This document shows positions 1 through 7,729 of a stretch of 42,576 nt of DNA, in pieces. Position 1 is the stretch's first letter, and every line of letters starts with the position of its first letter. The DNA is taken from assembly GCF_003339815.1 (NCBI RefSeq), contig NZ_PPTT01000034.1:1-42576 (forward strand), in the 5' to 3' direction. The position numbers and the translations under genes are program-made. Under the pieces are notes generated by a model. It saw nothing but the letters and a program-made list of their open reading frames with translations. It did not search any database and was not told where the DNA came from. This stretch comes from Eggerthella sinensis (lineage in GTDB: Bacteria; Actinomycetota; Coriobacteriia; Coriobacteriales; Eggerthellaceae).

Positions 1-167
1 AGGTCATGGACCATCCCGAGCGGAGCCTCTGCTGGGTGGAGGCCGAGAACCGCAAGCACTCCATCCGCGCGATCCTGGCCTACCTCTGCCCCAAGACGAA
101 GGAGGACGCCGCCGTGGCCGACGAGGCTGAGGCCCGCATGAACGCGGTGCTCGCCAAGATCGGCTAG
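1..167 (+). CDS. Carbamoyltransferase (ornithine/putrescine type), C-terminal fragment
   Basis: Only the last 54 codons are inside the window, read in the frame starting at base 3 and ending at TAG 165-167. The visible tail has a DHPERS stretch, then EAENRKHSIRAIL, matching the end of the ornithine/putrescine carbamoyltransferase fold, where an ENR-x-H motif precedes the last long helix. Such enzymes transfer a carbamoyl group between carbamoyl phosphate and an amine or amino acid. The following transporter starts 100 bases downstream on the same strand, so this is probably the first visible gene of module A. The substrate-binding HCLP region lies outside the window, so putrescine, ornithine or another substrate cannot be told apart. 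The family assignment is fairly safe, because four full-length relatives nearby end in the same way. Confidence 0.75.
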   Translation, partial: VMDHPERSLCWVEAENRKHSIRAILAYLCPKTKEDAAVADEAEARMNAVLAKIG

Positions 168-267
168 TGATCTGCGTTCCTTCGCACTGATCGAATGCTC
201 TACCGGGTCGGGCCCGCGCGCAAGCTGACGCGGCCCGGTGGGGCTGAACCCCTGGAAGGGGAAACCA

Positions 268-1764
268 ATGGGCAAAGTCAAAAAGTTCTCATTTATCAGC
301 GTCATTCTTTCCGTTATCTGCGTTGTGTTCGTGGCCGAGGCCGCGGCCCCTGCCGCCGCCATCGGCAACCAGCAGTTCTTCTGGTGGATCTTCCTCATTC
401 TTACGTTCCTGCTGCCGTACGGCATGGTCGTAGCCGAGCTGGGTACCACCTACGACTCCGACGGCGGTCTGTACGACTGGATTCGCGAGGCGCTCGGCGA
501 CCGCTGGGGCAGCCGCGTGGCCTGGTACTACTGGATCAACTTCCCGCTGTGGATCGCCTCGCTCGCCACGCTGTTCCCCGATATCCTGGGCATGGTGTTC
601 GGCGTCGAGTTCGAGTTGGCTCCGGTGCTGCTCATCGAGCTGGCCTTCGTGTGGATCGTCGTGTTCATGAGCTTCTCGAAGGTGTCGGACTCCGCATGGA
701 TCCTCAACGGCGGCGCGGTGCTCAAGGTGATCATCGCCGTGGCCGTGGGCGGTTTGGGCATCTGGTACGCCATGGGCAACGGCTTCGCCAGCGACATGTC
801 GCCGGCCACGTTCCTGCCCGACCTCACCAACACGAACGCGCTCACCTACCTGTCCATCATCTTGTTCAACTTCATGGGCTTCGAGGTTATCTGCACGTTC
901 GCCGGCGCGATGAAGAACCCCGAGCGCGACATCCCGAAGGCTATCATCCTCGGTGGTCTGGCTATCGGCGCCATCTACCTGTTCTGCTCGTTCGGCATCG
1001 GCGCTGCCATCCCGGCCGATCAGATCGACCCCGACTTCGGCATGATCTACGCGGTCATGACCATGGTGGGCGAGGCTTCTCCGATCTTCGTCATCATCTG
1101 CCTCATCTTCCTGGTCACCCTGTTCGCGAACATGGCTTCCTGGTCCTTCGGCGTGAACTTCGTGGCCGACTACGCGGCGAAGCACGGCAACATGCCCAAG
1201 GTGTTCTCGCATGAGAACAAGAAGACCGAGATGCCCACCGGCGCGGCTATCGTCAACGGCGTGGTTGCCTCCTTGGCCCTCATGCTGCAGCTCATCCCGA
1301 TTCCGGCCATCTCCGACGGTATCTTCTGGATGCTGTTCTCCATGAACGTCGTGTTCCTGCTCATCAGCTACATCCCGATGTTCCCGGCGTTCCTCAAGCT
1401 GCGCAAGGTGGACCCGAACCGCAAGCGCATCTTCACCTTCCCGTTCAAGGGCAAGCTCATGTACGTGATGCTGGCTATCCCCGCGATCGAGTTGGTGCTG
1501 GCCATCATCGCCACCATCGTGCCCCTTAACGGCACGGAGGAAGAGCTGTCGAAGATTCCCATGCTCATCGGCGTCGTGGTGTTCGTTATCCTGGGCGAGG
1601 TCGTGCGCGTCTGGTCGAAGCGCGGCCGCACCGAAGAGTACAAGGGCCTGACGCCTGCCCTGGCCGCCGAGCGTTTGGCCGAAGAGGCTGCGGAAGCGGA
1701 AGCCGAGCCCGAGGGCGAAGCGGCTGCGAACGACGAGGAGCCCGCGCCCGTACCGGTGGCGTAA
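268..1764 (+). CDS. APC-superfamily amino acid/polyamine antiporter
   Basis: A 498-residue membrane protein with about 12 hydrophobic segments and the early conserved patch of APC transporters (AELGTTYDSDGGLYDW near residue 60). In agmatine and arginine deiminase operons such carriers exchange substrate for product (agmatine for putrescine, arginine for ornithine). That role is inferred here from its position directly before an agmatine deiminase. The ATG at 268 is chosen because GGAAGGGG lies just upstream; an in-frame start at 238 would add ten unlikely residues. The last 45 or so residues form a hydrophilic tail rich in Glu, Ala and Pro, presumably cytoplasmic, which the other two APC carriers in this window lack. 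It is clearly diverged from those carriers (6312 and 17213), so its substrate may differ. The APC fold is secure; the specificity is inference. Confidence 0.85.
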   Translation: MGKVKKFSFISVILSVICVVFVAEAAAPAAAIGNQQFFWWIFLILTFLLPYGMVVAELGTTYDSDGGLYDWIREALGDRWGSRVAWYYWINFPLWIASLATLFPDILGMVFGVEFELAPVLLIELAFVWIVVFMSFSKVSDSAWILNGGAVLKVIIAVAVGGLGIWYAMGNGFASDMSPATFLPDLTNTNALTYLSIILFNFMGFEVICTFAGAMKNPERDIPKAIILGGLAIGAIYLFCSFGIGAAIPADQIDPDFGMIYAVMTMVGEASPIFVIICLIFLVTLFANMASWSFGVNFVADYAAKHGNMPKVFSHENKKTEMPTGAAIVNGVVASLALMLQLIPIPAISDGIFWMLFSMNVVFLLISYIPMFPAFLKLRKVDPNRKRIFTFPFKGKLMYVMLAIPAIELVLAIIATIVPLNGTEEELSKIPMLIGVVVFVILGEVVRVWSKRGRTEEYKGLTPALAAERLAEEAAEAEAEPEGEAAANDEEPAPVPVA

Positions 1765-1778
1765 CGCTCCAAACCCCC

Positions 1779-1806
1779 CGGTCGCCCGCTTGAGGGTGGG
1801 CGACCG
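1779..1806 (+). other. Perfect 9-bp hairpin inside module A
   Basis: CGGTCGCCC at 1779-1787 pairs perfectly with GGGCGACCG at 1798-1806 around a 10-base loop, between the transporter stop and the deiminase start. No T-run follows, so it is not a typical intrinsic terminator. It may stabilise or process the polycistronic mRNA, or partly attenuate expression of the downstream genes; this is inference. Confidence 0.5.
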
Positions 1807-1851
1807 ATCCCCTTAGAAGCAGTAGTGCAACCAAACGAAAGGACCTGTGCT

Positions 1852-3012
1852 ATGAAGACGATTCACGAGAGCGTGTCCACCCCGAAGGCCGACGGCTACC
1901 GTATGCCCGGCGAGTTCGAGCCGCAGACCCGCATCTGGATGGCGTGGCCGCACCGCACCGACACGTGGGCGTGGGGCGCGAAGCCGGCCCAGAAGCAGTA
2001 CGCCGCGGTCGCCCGTGCCATCGCCGAGTTCGAGCCCGTCACGATGTGCGTGAACCAGGTCGACTACGCCAACGCCAAAGCGGTGTTCGAGGACGACGAG
2101 AACGTCACCGTCATCGAGATGACCACCGACGACGCATGGGTGCGCGACACCGGCGCCACCTGGGTGGTCAACGACGAGGGCGACAAGCGCGCGGTGCATT
2201 GGCACTTCAACGCCTACGGCGGTTTCGAGAACGGCCTGTACTTCCCGTGGGACAAGGACGAGCAGATCGCCCTCAAGATGGCCGAGATGAGCGGCTGCCG
2301 CCGCTATCGCCCCGAGAGCCTCATCCTCGAGGGCGGCTCCATCCACGTCGACGGCGAGGGCACGGTCGTCACCACCGACATGTGCCTGCTCGATCCCGGC
2401 CGCAACGCGTCCGCGACCGACTACGAGGCATGGTCCGAGGAGCTGCGCGCGTACATGGACGAGAAGCTCAAGGACTACCTGGGCGTCGAGAAGGTCATCT
2501 GGGTCAAGGACGGCATCGACCCCGAGGAGACGAACGGCCACATCGACGACGTCGCCTGCTTCGTGGCTCCCGGCAAGATGCTGTGCATCTGGTCCGACGA
2601 TCCGGACTACCCGTTCTACAACGAGTGCCATGCCGCCTACGAGACGCTGTCCAACGCCGTCGACGCGAAGGGCCGCAAGCTCGAGGTCACCAAGCTCGTC
2701 ATGCCGGTGAAGCCGCTGTACATGGACCAGGCGTCCTGCGACTCCATCGACACCGAGGAGTACGCCGAGCCGCGCGTGGCCGACGAGCCGCTGATCGCGT
2801 CCTACATGAACTTCCTCATCGTCAACGGCGGCGTCATCGTGCCGCAGTACGGCGACGAGAACGACGCGCTGGCCGTCGAGCAGATCCAGGCCGCGTTCGA
2901 CGAGGCGTGGGGCGAAGGCGTGTACAAGGCCGTGGGCGTGAAGACCGACCAGGTGGTCTTCGGCGGCGGCAACATCCACTGCATCACTCAGCAGGAGCCG
3001 GCTGGTAAGTAG
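1852..3012 (+). CDS. aguA: Agmatine deiminase
   Basis: A 386-residue cytoplasmic enzyme of the agmatine deiminase family, which hydrolyses agmatine to N-carbamoylputrescine and ammonia. The family landmarks are all present: the N-terminal MPGEFEPQTRIWMAWP block, DDAWVRD with Asp99, EGGSIHVDGEG near residue 160, NGHIDD with His230, and the glycine-rich GGGNIHCITQQEP carrying the nucleophile Cys377. Typical AguA is about 365-370 residues, so this copy is slightly long. The ATG at 1852 follows GAAAGGA; the longer GTG start at 1825 lacks a good site. It sits between an APC antiporter and carbamate kinase, with a carbamoyltransferase upstream, which is the classic fermentative agmatine pathway layout. 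Of the four superfamily members here it is the most canonical. Confidence 0.93.
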   Translation: MKTIHESVSTPKADGYRMPGEFEPQTRIWMAWPHRTDTWAWGAKPAQKQYAAVARAIAEFEPVTMCVNQVDYANAKAVFEDDENVTVIEMTTDDAWVRDTGATWVVNDEGDKRAVHWHFNAYGGFENGLYFPWDKDEQIALKMAEMSGCRRYRPESLILEGGSIHVDGEGTVVTTDMCLLDPGRNASATDYEAWSEELRAYMDEKLKDYLGVEKVIWVKDGIDPEETNGHIDDVACFVAPGKMLCIWSDDPDYPFYNECHAAYETLSNAVDAKGRKLEVTKLVMPVKPLYMDQASCDSIDTEEYAEPRVADEPLIASYMNFLIVNGGVIVPQYGDENDALAVEQIQAAFDEAWGEGVYKAVGVKTDQVVFGGGNIHCITQQEPAGK

Positions 3013-3195
3013 CGGCAACCGCTCGCATCAGTTCCTGGCATTTTCCAGAAGGCCGAGGCGCCCTTCCCGCACGTCCGCTGCGCAGCGGAGGGAGGGCGCC
3101 CCGGCCCGGGGGCGGCCCCTTCGCCAGGGTCGCCCTCTTCGTTTCCCCTGGCGCGCTTCGCGGCGCGCCGAAGCAAACCAGAAAGGAACCTTCCT
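3013..3195 (+). other. Intergenic region with several stem-loops
   Basis: The 183 bases between aguA and the carbamate kinase gene hold nested inverted repeats: GGCGCCCT (3057) with AGGGCGCC (3093), enclosing TCCGCT/AGCGGA around GCGC; then CGCCAGGG (3122) with CCCTGGCG (3146); then a short GC-rich hairpin near 3150-3168. None has a T-rich tail. No ORF or promoter is convincing here. The region probably acts on the transcript, by mRNA stability or partial termination, setting the kinase level relative to the upstream genes. Confidence 0.4.
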
Positions 3196-4149
3196 ATGCC
3201 TTACGAAAAGGGAACCGGCAAGTCCGTGGTCATCGCGCTGGGCGGCAACGCCCTGGGCAACACGCCGCAGGAGCAGCTCGCGCTCGTGAAGAACACGGCC
3301 AAGCACATCGTCGACATGGTGGGGGAGGGCACGAACGTCGTCGTGTCCCACGGCAACGGCCCGCAGGTCGGCATGATCAACAACGCGTTCGCCTACGCGA
3401 GCGCCCATGACGGCAAGACGCCCGAGATGCCGTTCCCCGAGGCCGGCGCCATGAGCCAGGGCTACATCGGCTACCAGCTGTCGCAGGCCATCCTCAACGA
3501 CATGAAGGCGCGCGGCATCATGCGCTCCACGGCCAACATCATCACCCAGACGGTGGTCGACCCGGCCGACCCCGCGTTCCAGAACCCCACGAAGCCCGTC
3601 GGCGCCTTCCTCACCGAGGAGGAGGCGAAGGCCAAGGCCGAGGAAACCGGTTGGACGTTCAAGGAGGACGCCGGCCGCGGCTGGCGCCAGGTGGTGGCCT
3701 CGCCGAAGCCCGTGCGCATCGTCGAGTTCGACGCGGTGAAGGACCTCATGGACGACGGTTACATCGTGGTGTCCACGGGCGGCGGCGGAGTGCCGGTGTT
3801 CGAGGAGGACGGCCAGTACGCGGGCGTGCCCGCGGTCATCGACAAGGACCGCTCGTCCGCGAAGCTCGCGGCCGACTTCCAGGCCGACATGCTGGTCATC
3901 CTCACGGCCGTCGAGAGGGTGTGCGTGAACTTCGGCAAGCCCGACCAGGCCGAGATCTCCGCCATGACCGTGGCCGAGGCCCGCGAGTACATCGCCCAGG
4001 GCCAGTTCGCTCCCGGCTCCATGCTGCCGAAGGTGGAGGCCTGCATCGAGTACGTCGAGGCGTATCCCCAGGGCAAGGCGCTCATCACGTCGCTCGAGTG
4101 CGCCGCCGCCGGCCTCGAAGGCAAAACCGGCACCGTGATCACGGCGTAA
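3196..4149 (+). CDS. arcC: Carbamate kinase
   Basis: A 317-residue member of the amino acid kinase family. It transfers phosphate from carbamoyl phosphate to ADP, giving ATP, ammonia and CO2, which is the energy-yielding step of arginine and agmatine fermentation. Visible motifs are VVIALGGNALGN at the N-terminus, SHGNGPQVG near residue 53, STGGGGVPV near residue 197 and IDKDRSSAKLA near residue 220. The length matches bacterial ArcC (about 310). ATG 3196 is preceded by AGAAAGGAACC. It is the last gene of module A, followed by a strong terminator. It is the only carbamate kinase in the window, although four carbamoyltransferase-bearing modules are present, so it probably serves all of them. 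Confidence 0.95.
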   Translation: MPYEKGTGKSVVIALGGNALGNTPQEQLALVKNTAKHIVDMVGEGTNVVVSHGNGPQVGMINNAFAYASAHDGKTPEMPFPEAGAMSQGYIGYQLSQAILNDMKARGIMRSTANIITQTVVDPADPAFQNPTKPVGAFLTEEEAKAKAEETGWTFKEDAGRGWRQVVASPKPVRIVEFDAVKDLMDDGYIVVSTGGGGVPVFEEDGQYAGVPAVIDKDRSSAKLAADFQADMLVILTAVERVCVNFGKPDQAEISAMTVAEAREYIAQGQFAPGSMLPKVEACIEYVEAYPQGKALITSLECAAAGLEGKTGTVITA

Positions 4150-4178
4150 AGCCGCGCGACAATCCGCAGAACCGATGA

Positions 4179-4216
4179 CGCCCCTGCTCGCTGCGCGAGC
4201 GGGGGCGCCTTGTTTT
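4179..4216 (+). terminator. Rho-independent terminator of module A
   Basis: A stem of about 12 bp (GCCCCTGCTCGC at 4180 with GCGAGCGGGGGC at 4195, one G-T pair) has a 3-base loop and is followed by CTTGTTTTC. It lies 30 bases after the carbamate kinase stop. Confidence 0.8.
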
Positions 4217-4227
4217 CTGGTTGAGTG

Positions 4228-4256
4228 TTGCAGGGGCGGGGGTGTTCGGATAATAT
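4228..4256 (+). promoter_or_regulatory. Promoter of the TetR gene at 4294
   Basis: TTGCAG (4228-4233) and TAATAT (4251-4256) are 17 bases apart, a good sigma-70-type spacing. The -10 hexamer lies inside the large palindrome at 4244-4281, which suggests that the regulator represses its own transcription. Confidence 0.55.
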
Positions 4257-4281
4257 TATCTTTAGATAATATTATCCGAAC
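4244..4281. promoter_or_regulatory. TetR operator, 17-bp perfect inverted repeat
   Basis: GTTCGGATAATATTATC (4244-4260) is repeated in perfect reverse complement at 4265-4281 after a 4-base spacer. Each arm also contains the 12-bp palindrome GATAATATTATC. The centre reads ATTATCT-TT-AGATAAT, the same core found twice before the carbamoyltransferase operon at 5190. In a genome this GC-rich, such an AT-rich exact dyad is very likely a binding site, presumably for the TetR protein encoded 12 bases downstream. Confidence 0.8.
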
Positions 4282-4293
4282 GACGGAGGACGT

Positions 4294-4971
4294 ATGGGCG
4301 AATACGCGGTGGGCGTCGCGACGCGTACGAGAATATACCGGGTGTGCAAAGAGCTGTTCTACCGCAAGGGCATCAAGGCCACCTCGTACAACGACATCTG
4401 CGAGGCGGCCGAGGTGAATCGCGGCCTCATCCCGTACTACTTCAAGTCGAAGAACAACATTGCCATCGAGGTGCTCGGCGATTTCGTCGACAGCATGGAG
4501 GCAGCCGTCAACGCCTGGTGGAGCCCGGACGACATGGTGCAGCCGGAGCGGAACATCATGATCGAGCTGCTGATGTTCCGGTTGCTCTCCGAGGACGAAT
4601 GCGCCTGCCGCTTCTATAGCGAAATCCGCGCAGACGGCGCGTTCCACGAGAGCTCGCTCAAGATTCAGGACGACGTCATGCGCACGCTTGCGAAGGGCAG
4701 CGGCGTGCAGGTGAGCGACGCGGCGCTGCGCACCATCACGTCGATGGTGGAGGGCACCGAGACCGAGCTGGTGCAGGCGGTGTACCACGGTTATTTGGAA
4801 GAGAGCATCGAGGACATGGTCAGGCGCGACATCTCGTGCTGCTTCTTCCTGCTGGGGGCCGACGCGAAGACGGTCGAAGGCTGGTGCGACCACGTGTTCG
4901 CCCTGGCCGAAGGCTTCACCATGGAGTGCGACGAGCGCTTCGCGTGCCAGGTGGTGAAGCGGGGGAGGTAG
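4294..4971 (+). CDS. TetR-family transcriptional regulator (controls module B and itself)
   Basis: A 225-residue protein with an N-terminal helix-turn-helix (TSYNDICEAAEVNRGLIPYYF, roughly residues 30-50, then KSKNNIAIEVL) typical of TetR/AcrR repressors, and a larger helical ligand domain with no recognisable relative. ATG 4294 follows GGAGGACGT. It stands alone between terminators at 4179 and 5005. The ATTATCT-NN-AGATAAT dyad over its own promoter recurs on both sides of the promoter at 5099-5127, so the likely regulon is this gene plus the 5190-10261 operon. The inducer is unknown; the substrate or amine product of module B is the natural candidate. The family is certain; the target assignment is inferred from shared sites and position. 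Confidence 0.88.
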   Translation: MGEYAVGVATRTRIYRVCKELFYRKGIKATSYNDICEAAEVNRGLIPYYFKSKNNIAIEVLGDFVDSMEAAVNAWWSPDDMVQPERNIMIELLMFRLLSEDECACRFYSEIRADGAFHESSLKIQDDVMRTLAKGSGVQVSDAALRTITSMVEGTETELVQAVYHGYLEESIEDMVRRDISCCFFLLGADAKTVEGWCDHVFALAEGFTMECDERFACQVVKRGR

Positions 4972-5004
4972 CCCGCCCCGCTGCGAAACCGACGCGCCAC
5001 CGCA

Positions 5005-5033
5005 AGCCGAGCCCCGAGGGGCTCGGCTTTTTT
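5005..5033 (+). terminator. Rho-independent terminator of the TetR gene
   Basis: AGCCGAGCCCC (5005-5015) pairs perfectly with GGGGCTCGGCT (5018-5028) around a 2-base gap, followed by a run of T. It is a textbook intrinsic terminator 33 bases after the TetR stop. Confidence 0.92.
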
Positions 5034-5075
5034 GCGTCCGCGCTCCTTCCCTAAAAGCCCGTGCCCCCCCCTAAA

Positions 5076-5091
5076 ATTATCTAAAGATAAA
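5076..5091. promoter_or_regulatory. TetR operator O1 upstream of the module B promoter
   Basis: ATTATCTAAAGATAAA matches the ATTATCT-NN-AGATAAT core at 4244-4281 except for the last base. It lies 7 bases upstream of the -35 box at 5099. Confidence 0.65.
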
Positions 5092-5098
5092 ATTAACC

Positions 5099-5127
5099 TT
5101 GACAAGTATTCGGCACGCGCGTATGCT
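5099..5127 (+). promoter_or_regulatory. Promoter of module B
   Basis: A consensus -35 TTGACA (5099-5104) is separated by 17 bases from TATGCT (5122-5127). It is flanked by operators O1 and O2, so a repressor bound at O2 would block the transcription start region and could bridge to O1. It drives the operon starting at 5190. Confidence 0.8.
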
Positions 5128-5134
5128 CCTCTCA

Positions 5135-5156
5135 AATATTATCTGTAGATAATATT
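5135..5156. promoter_or_regulatory. TetR operator O2 over the module B start site
   Basis: AATATTATCT and AGATAATATT form a perfect 10-bp inverted repeat around GT, just after the -10 box where transcription should start. An overlapping degenerate copy, ATTATGCAAAGATAAA (5154-5169), adds a possible third half-conserved site before the start codon at 5190. The core is identical to the dyad at the TetR gene. Confidence 0.78.
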
Positions 5157-5189
5157 ATGCAAAGATAAAATCAGAGGAAGGGGTACCGC

Positions 5190-6296
5190 ATGAGAGTGAT
5201 GCCGACGTTGGCGAGAAACAACCACCTGCTCTCGACGGCCGATTTGAGCGCCGACGAGCTCAAGAACATCCTGCAGCTCATGAAGCTGCTCAAGGATGCG
5301 CACAAACAGGGCGTTCAGCTGCCGCTGCTCAAAGACAAGGTGCTGGGCATGATCTTCGAGATCAGCTCGACGCGCACGCGCATCTCGTTCGAGACGGCCA
5401 TGACCGAGCTGGGGGGCCATGCGGAGTTCCTTGCCATGGGCAACCTGCAAATCGGCGACGGGCACGAGACCATGCGCGACACCGCCGAGGTCATCTCGCG
5501 CATGACCGACGGGGTCATCATGCGCTGCAACGACCACGCCTACCTGGAGGAGTTCGCCCGCTTCTCCTATGTGCCCGTGTTCAACGGCATGACCATGGAC
5601 GGCCATCCCACGCAGGCGCTCGCCGACGTGTTCACCATGATGGAGCACCTTCCCGGCACGTCGCTGAACGAGATGACGATGCTGTACCTGGGCGACAACA
5701 ACGACAACGCCGACAAGCTCGTGCCCATTCAGCGCGAGCTCATGTGGATGGCCGCGAAGCTGGGCATGACCTACATCGCCTGCGGGCCGCGCGACATGTG
5801 GCCGAGCGCGGCGGACACGGCGCAGTTCGAGCGCTTTGCCGCCGAGAACGCGTCGGGCGCCCGCCTCATCTGTTCGGACGACCCCTACGAGCACATCGCC
5901 GACGTGGATTTCACCGTGTCCGATTCCTTCGTGTTCGGTATGCCCGAGGACGATCCGCAAACCATCGCGCGCCACACCAAGCTGTTCCCGGCCTACCAGG
6001 TGAACCAGGCGCTCGTGGACGCGGGCAAGCCTGAACTGGGCGTGCTGCACTGCCTGCCGTGCCAACGCGACGAGGAAATCACCTCCGACGTGCTGGACGG
6101 CCCCAACTCCCTTGCGTTCGAGGAGGCCGAGAACCGCTTGCACGCGCAGAAGGCCATCCTCGTGTGGTTCATGCGCACCGACCCCAAGGAAGAGGCGCTT
6201 AAAGCCTATCACCTGGGGAAAGTCGAGGCGCTCTTGCATTCGGTGGAACGCGACGTGCCGTCTGCGATCTACCACGAAGATCATTCCGAGCGGTAA
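5190..6296 (+). CDS. Putrescine/ornithine-type carbamoyltransferase (module B, first copy)
   Basis: A 368-residue carbamoyltransferase. It carries the carbamoyl-phosphate motif STRTRISFE near residue 65, HPTQ near residue 137, and HCLP with Cys288 in LHCLPCQRDEEIT, then an EAENRLHAQKAIL C-terminus. The YQVNQ stretch before HCLP also occurs in putrescine carbamoyltransferases, so phosphorolysis of N-carbamoylputrescine (or a homologue) to carbamoyl phosphate plus diamine is likely; ornithine cannot be excluded. ATG 5190 follows AGAGGAAGGGG. It is the first gene of the TetR-controlled operon, 15 bases before the APC antiporter. Of the four complete paralogues here it keeps the most canonical active-site motifs. 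It is close to the copy at 9185 in the same operon, which suggests duplication. Confidence 0.88.
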   Translation: MRVMPTLARNNHLLSTADLSADELKNILQLMKLLKDAHKQGVQLPLLKDKVLGMIFEISSTRTRISFETAMTELGGHAEFLAMGNLQIGDGHETMRDTAEVISRMTDGVIMRCNDHAYLEEFARFSYVPVFNGMTMDGHPTQALADVFTMMEHLPGTSLNEMTMLYLGDNNDNADKLVPIQRELMWMAAKLGMTYIACGPRDMWPSAADTAQFERFAAENASGARLICSDDPYEHIADVDFTVSDSFVFGMPEDDPQTIARHTKLFPAYQVNQALVDAGKPELGVLHCLPCQRDEEITSDVLDGPNSLAFEEAENRLHAQKAILVWFMRTDPKEEALKAYHLGKVEALLHSVERDVPSAIYHEDHSER

Positions 6297-6311
6297 AAGA
6301 GAGGGGTAGCA

Positions 6312-7703
6312 ATGCAAGGAAAACTGGGGAAGTTCGACGCGTTCATGATCTTGATTTGCGGGCTCATGTTCGCCGACGCCATCGCTTCGAACTCGTCGGC
6401 CGGCGTGCCGTCCATCACGTGGTGGCTCATCCTGGGGCTGCTGTACATGATTCCGTCGGGCTTCATCATCGGCGAGCTGTCGGGCGCATTTCCGGGCGAG
6501 GGCGGCATTTTCGTTTGGATTTCAGAGGGGCTTGGGCCGAAATGGGCGGCCCGCACGTCGTGGCTGTTCTTCTGCTGCGGCCTGTTCATCCCGGTGTCGT
6601 CGTTCGTCATGTGCAGCGACATCCTGTTCACGCTGTTCTATCCCGCGGCCCCCTTCGTGGCGCGCGTTGCGGTGGCGCTCGTGTTCGTGTGGCTGATGGC
6701 GCTCGTGTGCATGCGTCCCATGTCCGAGAGCAAGTGGGTGGTGAACATCGCAGGCCTCGTCAAAATCGCCATCTTCGCGTTGGCGCTCGTGGCCGGCATC
6801 GCGTATCTGGCCAAGGGCAACGCCATCGCCAACGACATCTCGCTGGCCACGCTCACGCCGACGCTCGATCAGAGCCTCATGTTCCTGCCCATCATCGTGT
6901 ACTGCTGCACGGGTATGGAGCTGGCCTCCGCGTCGGCCGAGCAGCTTGACAACCCGTCGAAGATGCTGCCGAAGGTGATCATCGGCGTGGCGGTGACCGC
7001 GGTGGTGCTCAACGTCCTGGCCAACCTGGGCATGCTCATGGTGCTGCCCGTCGACGGCATCGATCTCGACCTGGGCATCCTCGATTTGTTCCTCGTGGGC
7101 TTCGGATCGTCCACCTTCTACTACATCGCGGGCATCGCGTTTCTGTTCGCCGTGTTCGCGCAGTGCGTCACGTGGCTCGTGGGCGGCAACCGCGGCACGG
7201 CCGAGAGCGCGAAGGAGGGCGAGCTGCCCGCGTTCCTCGGCAAGGAGACGAAGGGGCATCAGCCCATCGGCGCCATCCTCACCACATGCGCGGCCAGCAC
7301 GATCATGCTCATCCTGTACGCCTTCATGGCCGACACGGCGGCCGACCTGTTCTTCAGCCTGCTGAGCTGCGGCGTCATCGGCAGCCTCATCCCGTACGTG
7401 TTCATGCTCATCGCCTATCAGCGCCTCAAGCGCCGCGGCGCGATGGACGGATACGTTGGCTTCAAGGCGCCGGCGGGGTTCGCCCTGTCGTGGGTGTGCC
7501 AGATCGTCCAGGTGGTAACGCTGCTGCTCATGATCTACATCCCGGGTCACGGTTGGAACCCCGACGTGATCACGAACGTGGGCGGCGCGGCGTTCATGCT
7601 GATCACAGGCGAGCTGGCCATTCGCTATGCGAACGCGAAGGCGAAGTTGCAGGACGCGGCCGCGCCGAGCCCTCAGTTGGATGAAGAAGCCGTCGAAGGC
7701 TAA
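6312..7703 (+). CDS. APC-superfamily antiporter (module B)
   Basis: A 463-residue polytopic membrane protein with about 12 hydrophobic segments. Conserved patches are FADAIASNSSAG in the first helix, GELSGAFPGEGGIFVW near residue 60, and RPMSESKWVVN near residue 138. It groups by eye with the carrier at 17213 (same FAD-x-I-x-SN-x-S and ELSGA-P-GG motifs) rather than with the one at 268. Its position between carbamoyltransferase and deiminase makes exchange of a guanidino substrate for its amine product likely. ATG 6312 has GAGAGGGG upstream and is 15 bases from the preceding stop. The exact substrate is unknown. Confidence 0.87.
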   Translation: MQGKLGKFDAFMILICGLMFADAIASNSSAGVPSITWWLILGLLYMIPSGFIIGELSGAFPGEGGIFVWISEGLGPKWAARTSWLFFCCGLFIPVSSFVMCSDILFTLFYPAAPFVARVAVALVFVWLMALVCMRPMSESKWVVNIAGLVKIAIFALALVAGIAYLAKGNAIANDISLATLTPTLDQSLMFLPIIVYCCTGMELASASAEQLDNPSKMLPKVIIGVAVTAVVLNVLANLGMLMVLPVDGIDLDLGILDLFLVGFGSSTFYYIAGIAFLFAVFAQCVTWLVGGNRGTAESAKEGELPAFLGKETKGHQPIGAILTTCAASTIMLILYAFMADTAADLFFSLLSCGVIGSLIPYVFMLIAYQRLKRRGAMDGYVGFKAPAGFALSWVCQIVQVVTLLLMIYIPGHGWNPDVITNVGGAAFMLITGELAIRYANAKAKLQDAAAPSPQLDEEAVEG

Positions 7704-7729
7704 CGGGAAACACGAAAGGAACGATACCG

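Noticed and set aside
3013-5189. Guanidine riboswitch controlling the agmatine modules
   Set aside because: No ykkC or mini-ykkC pattern (for example tandem ACGR-loop hairpins) was seen upstream of any module; TetR and MerR sites explain the control regions better.
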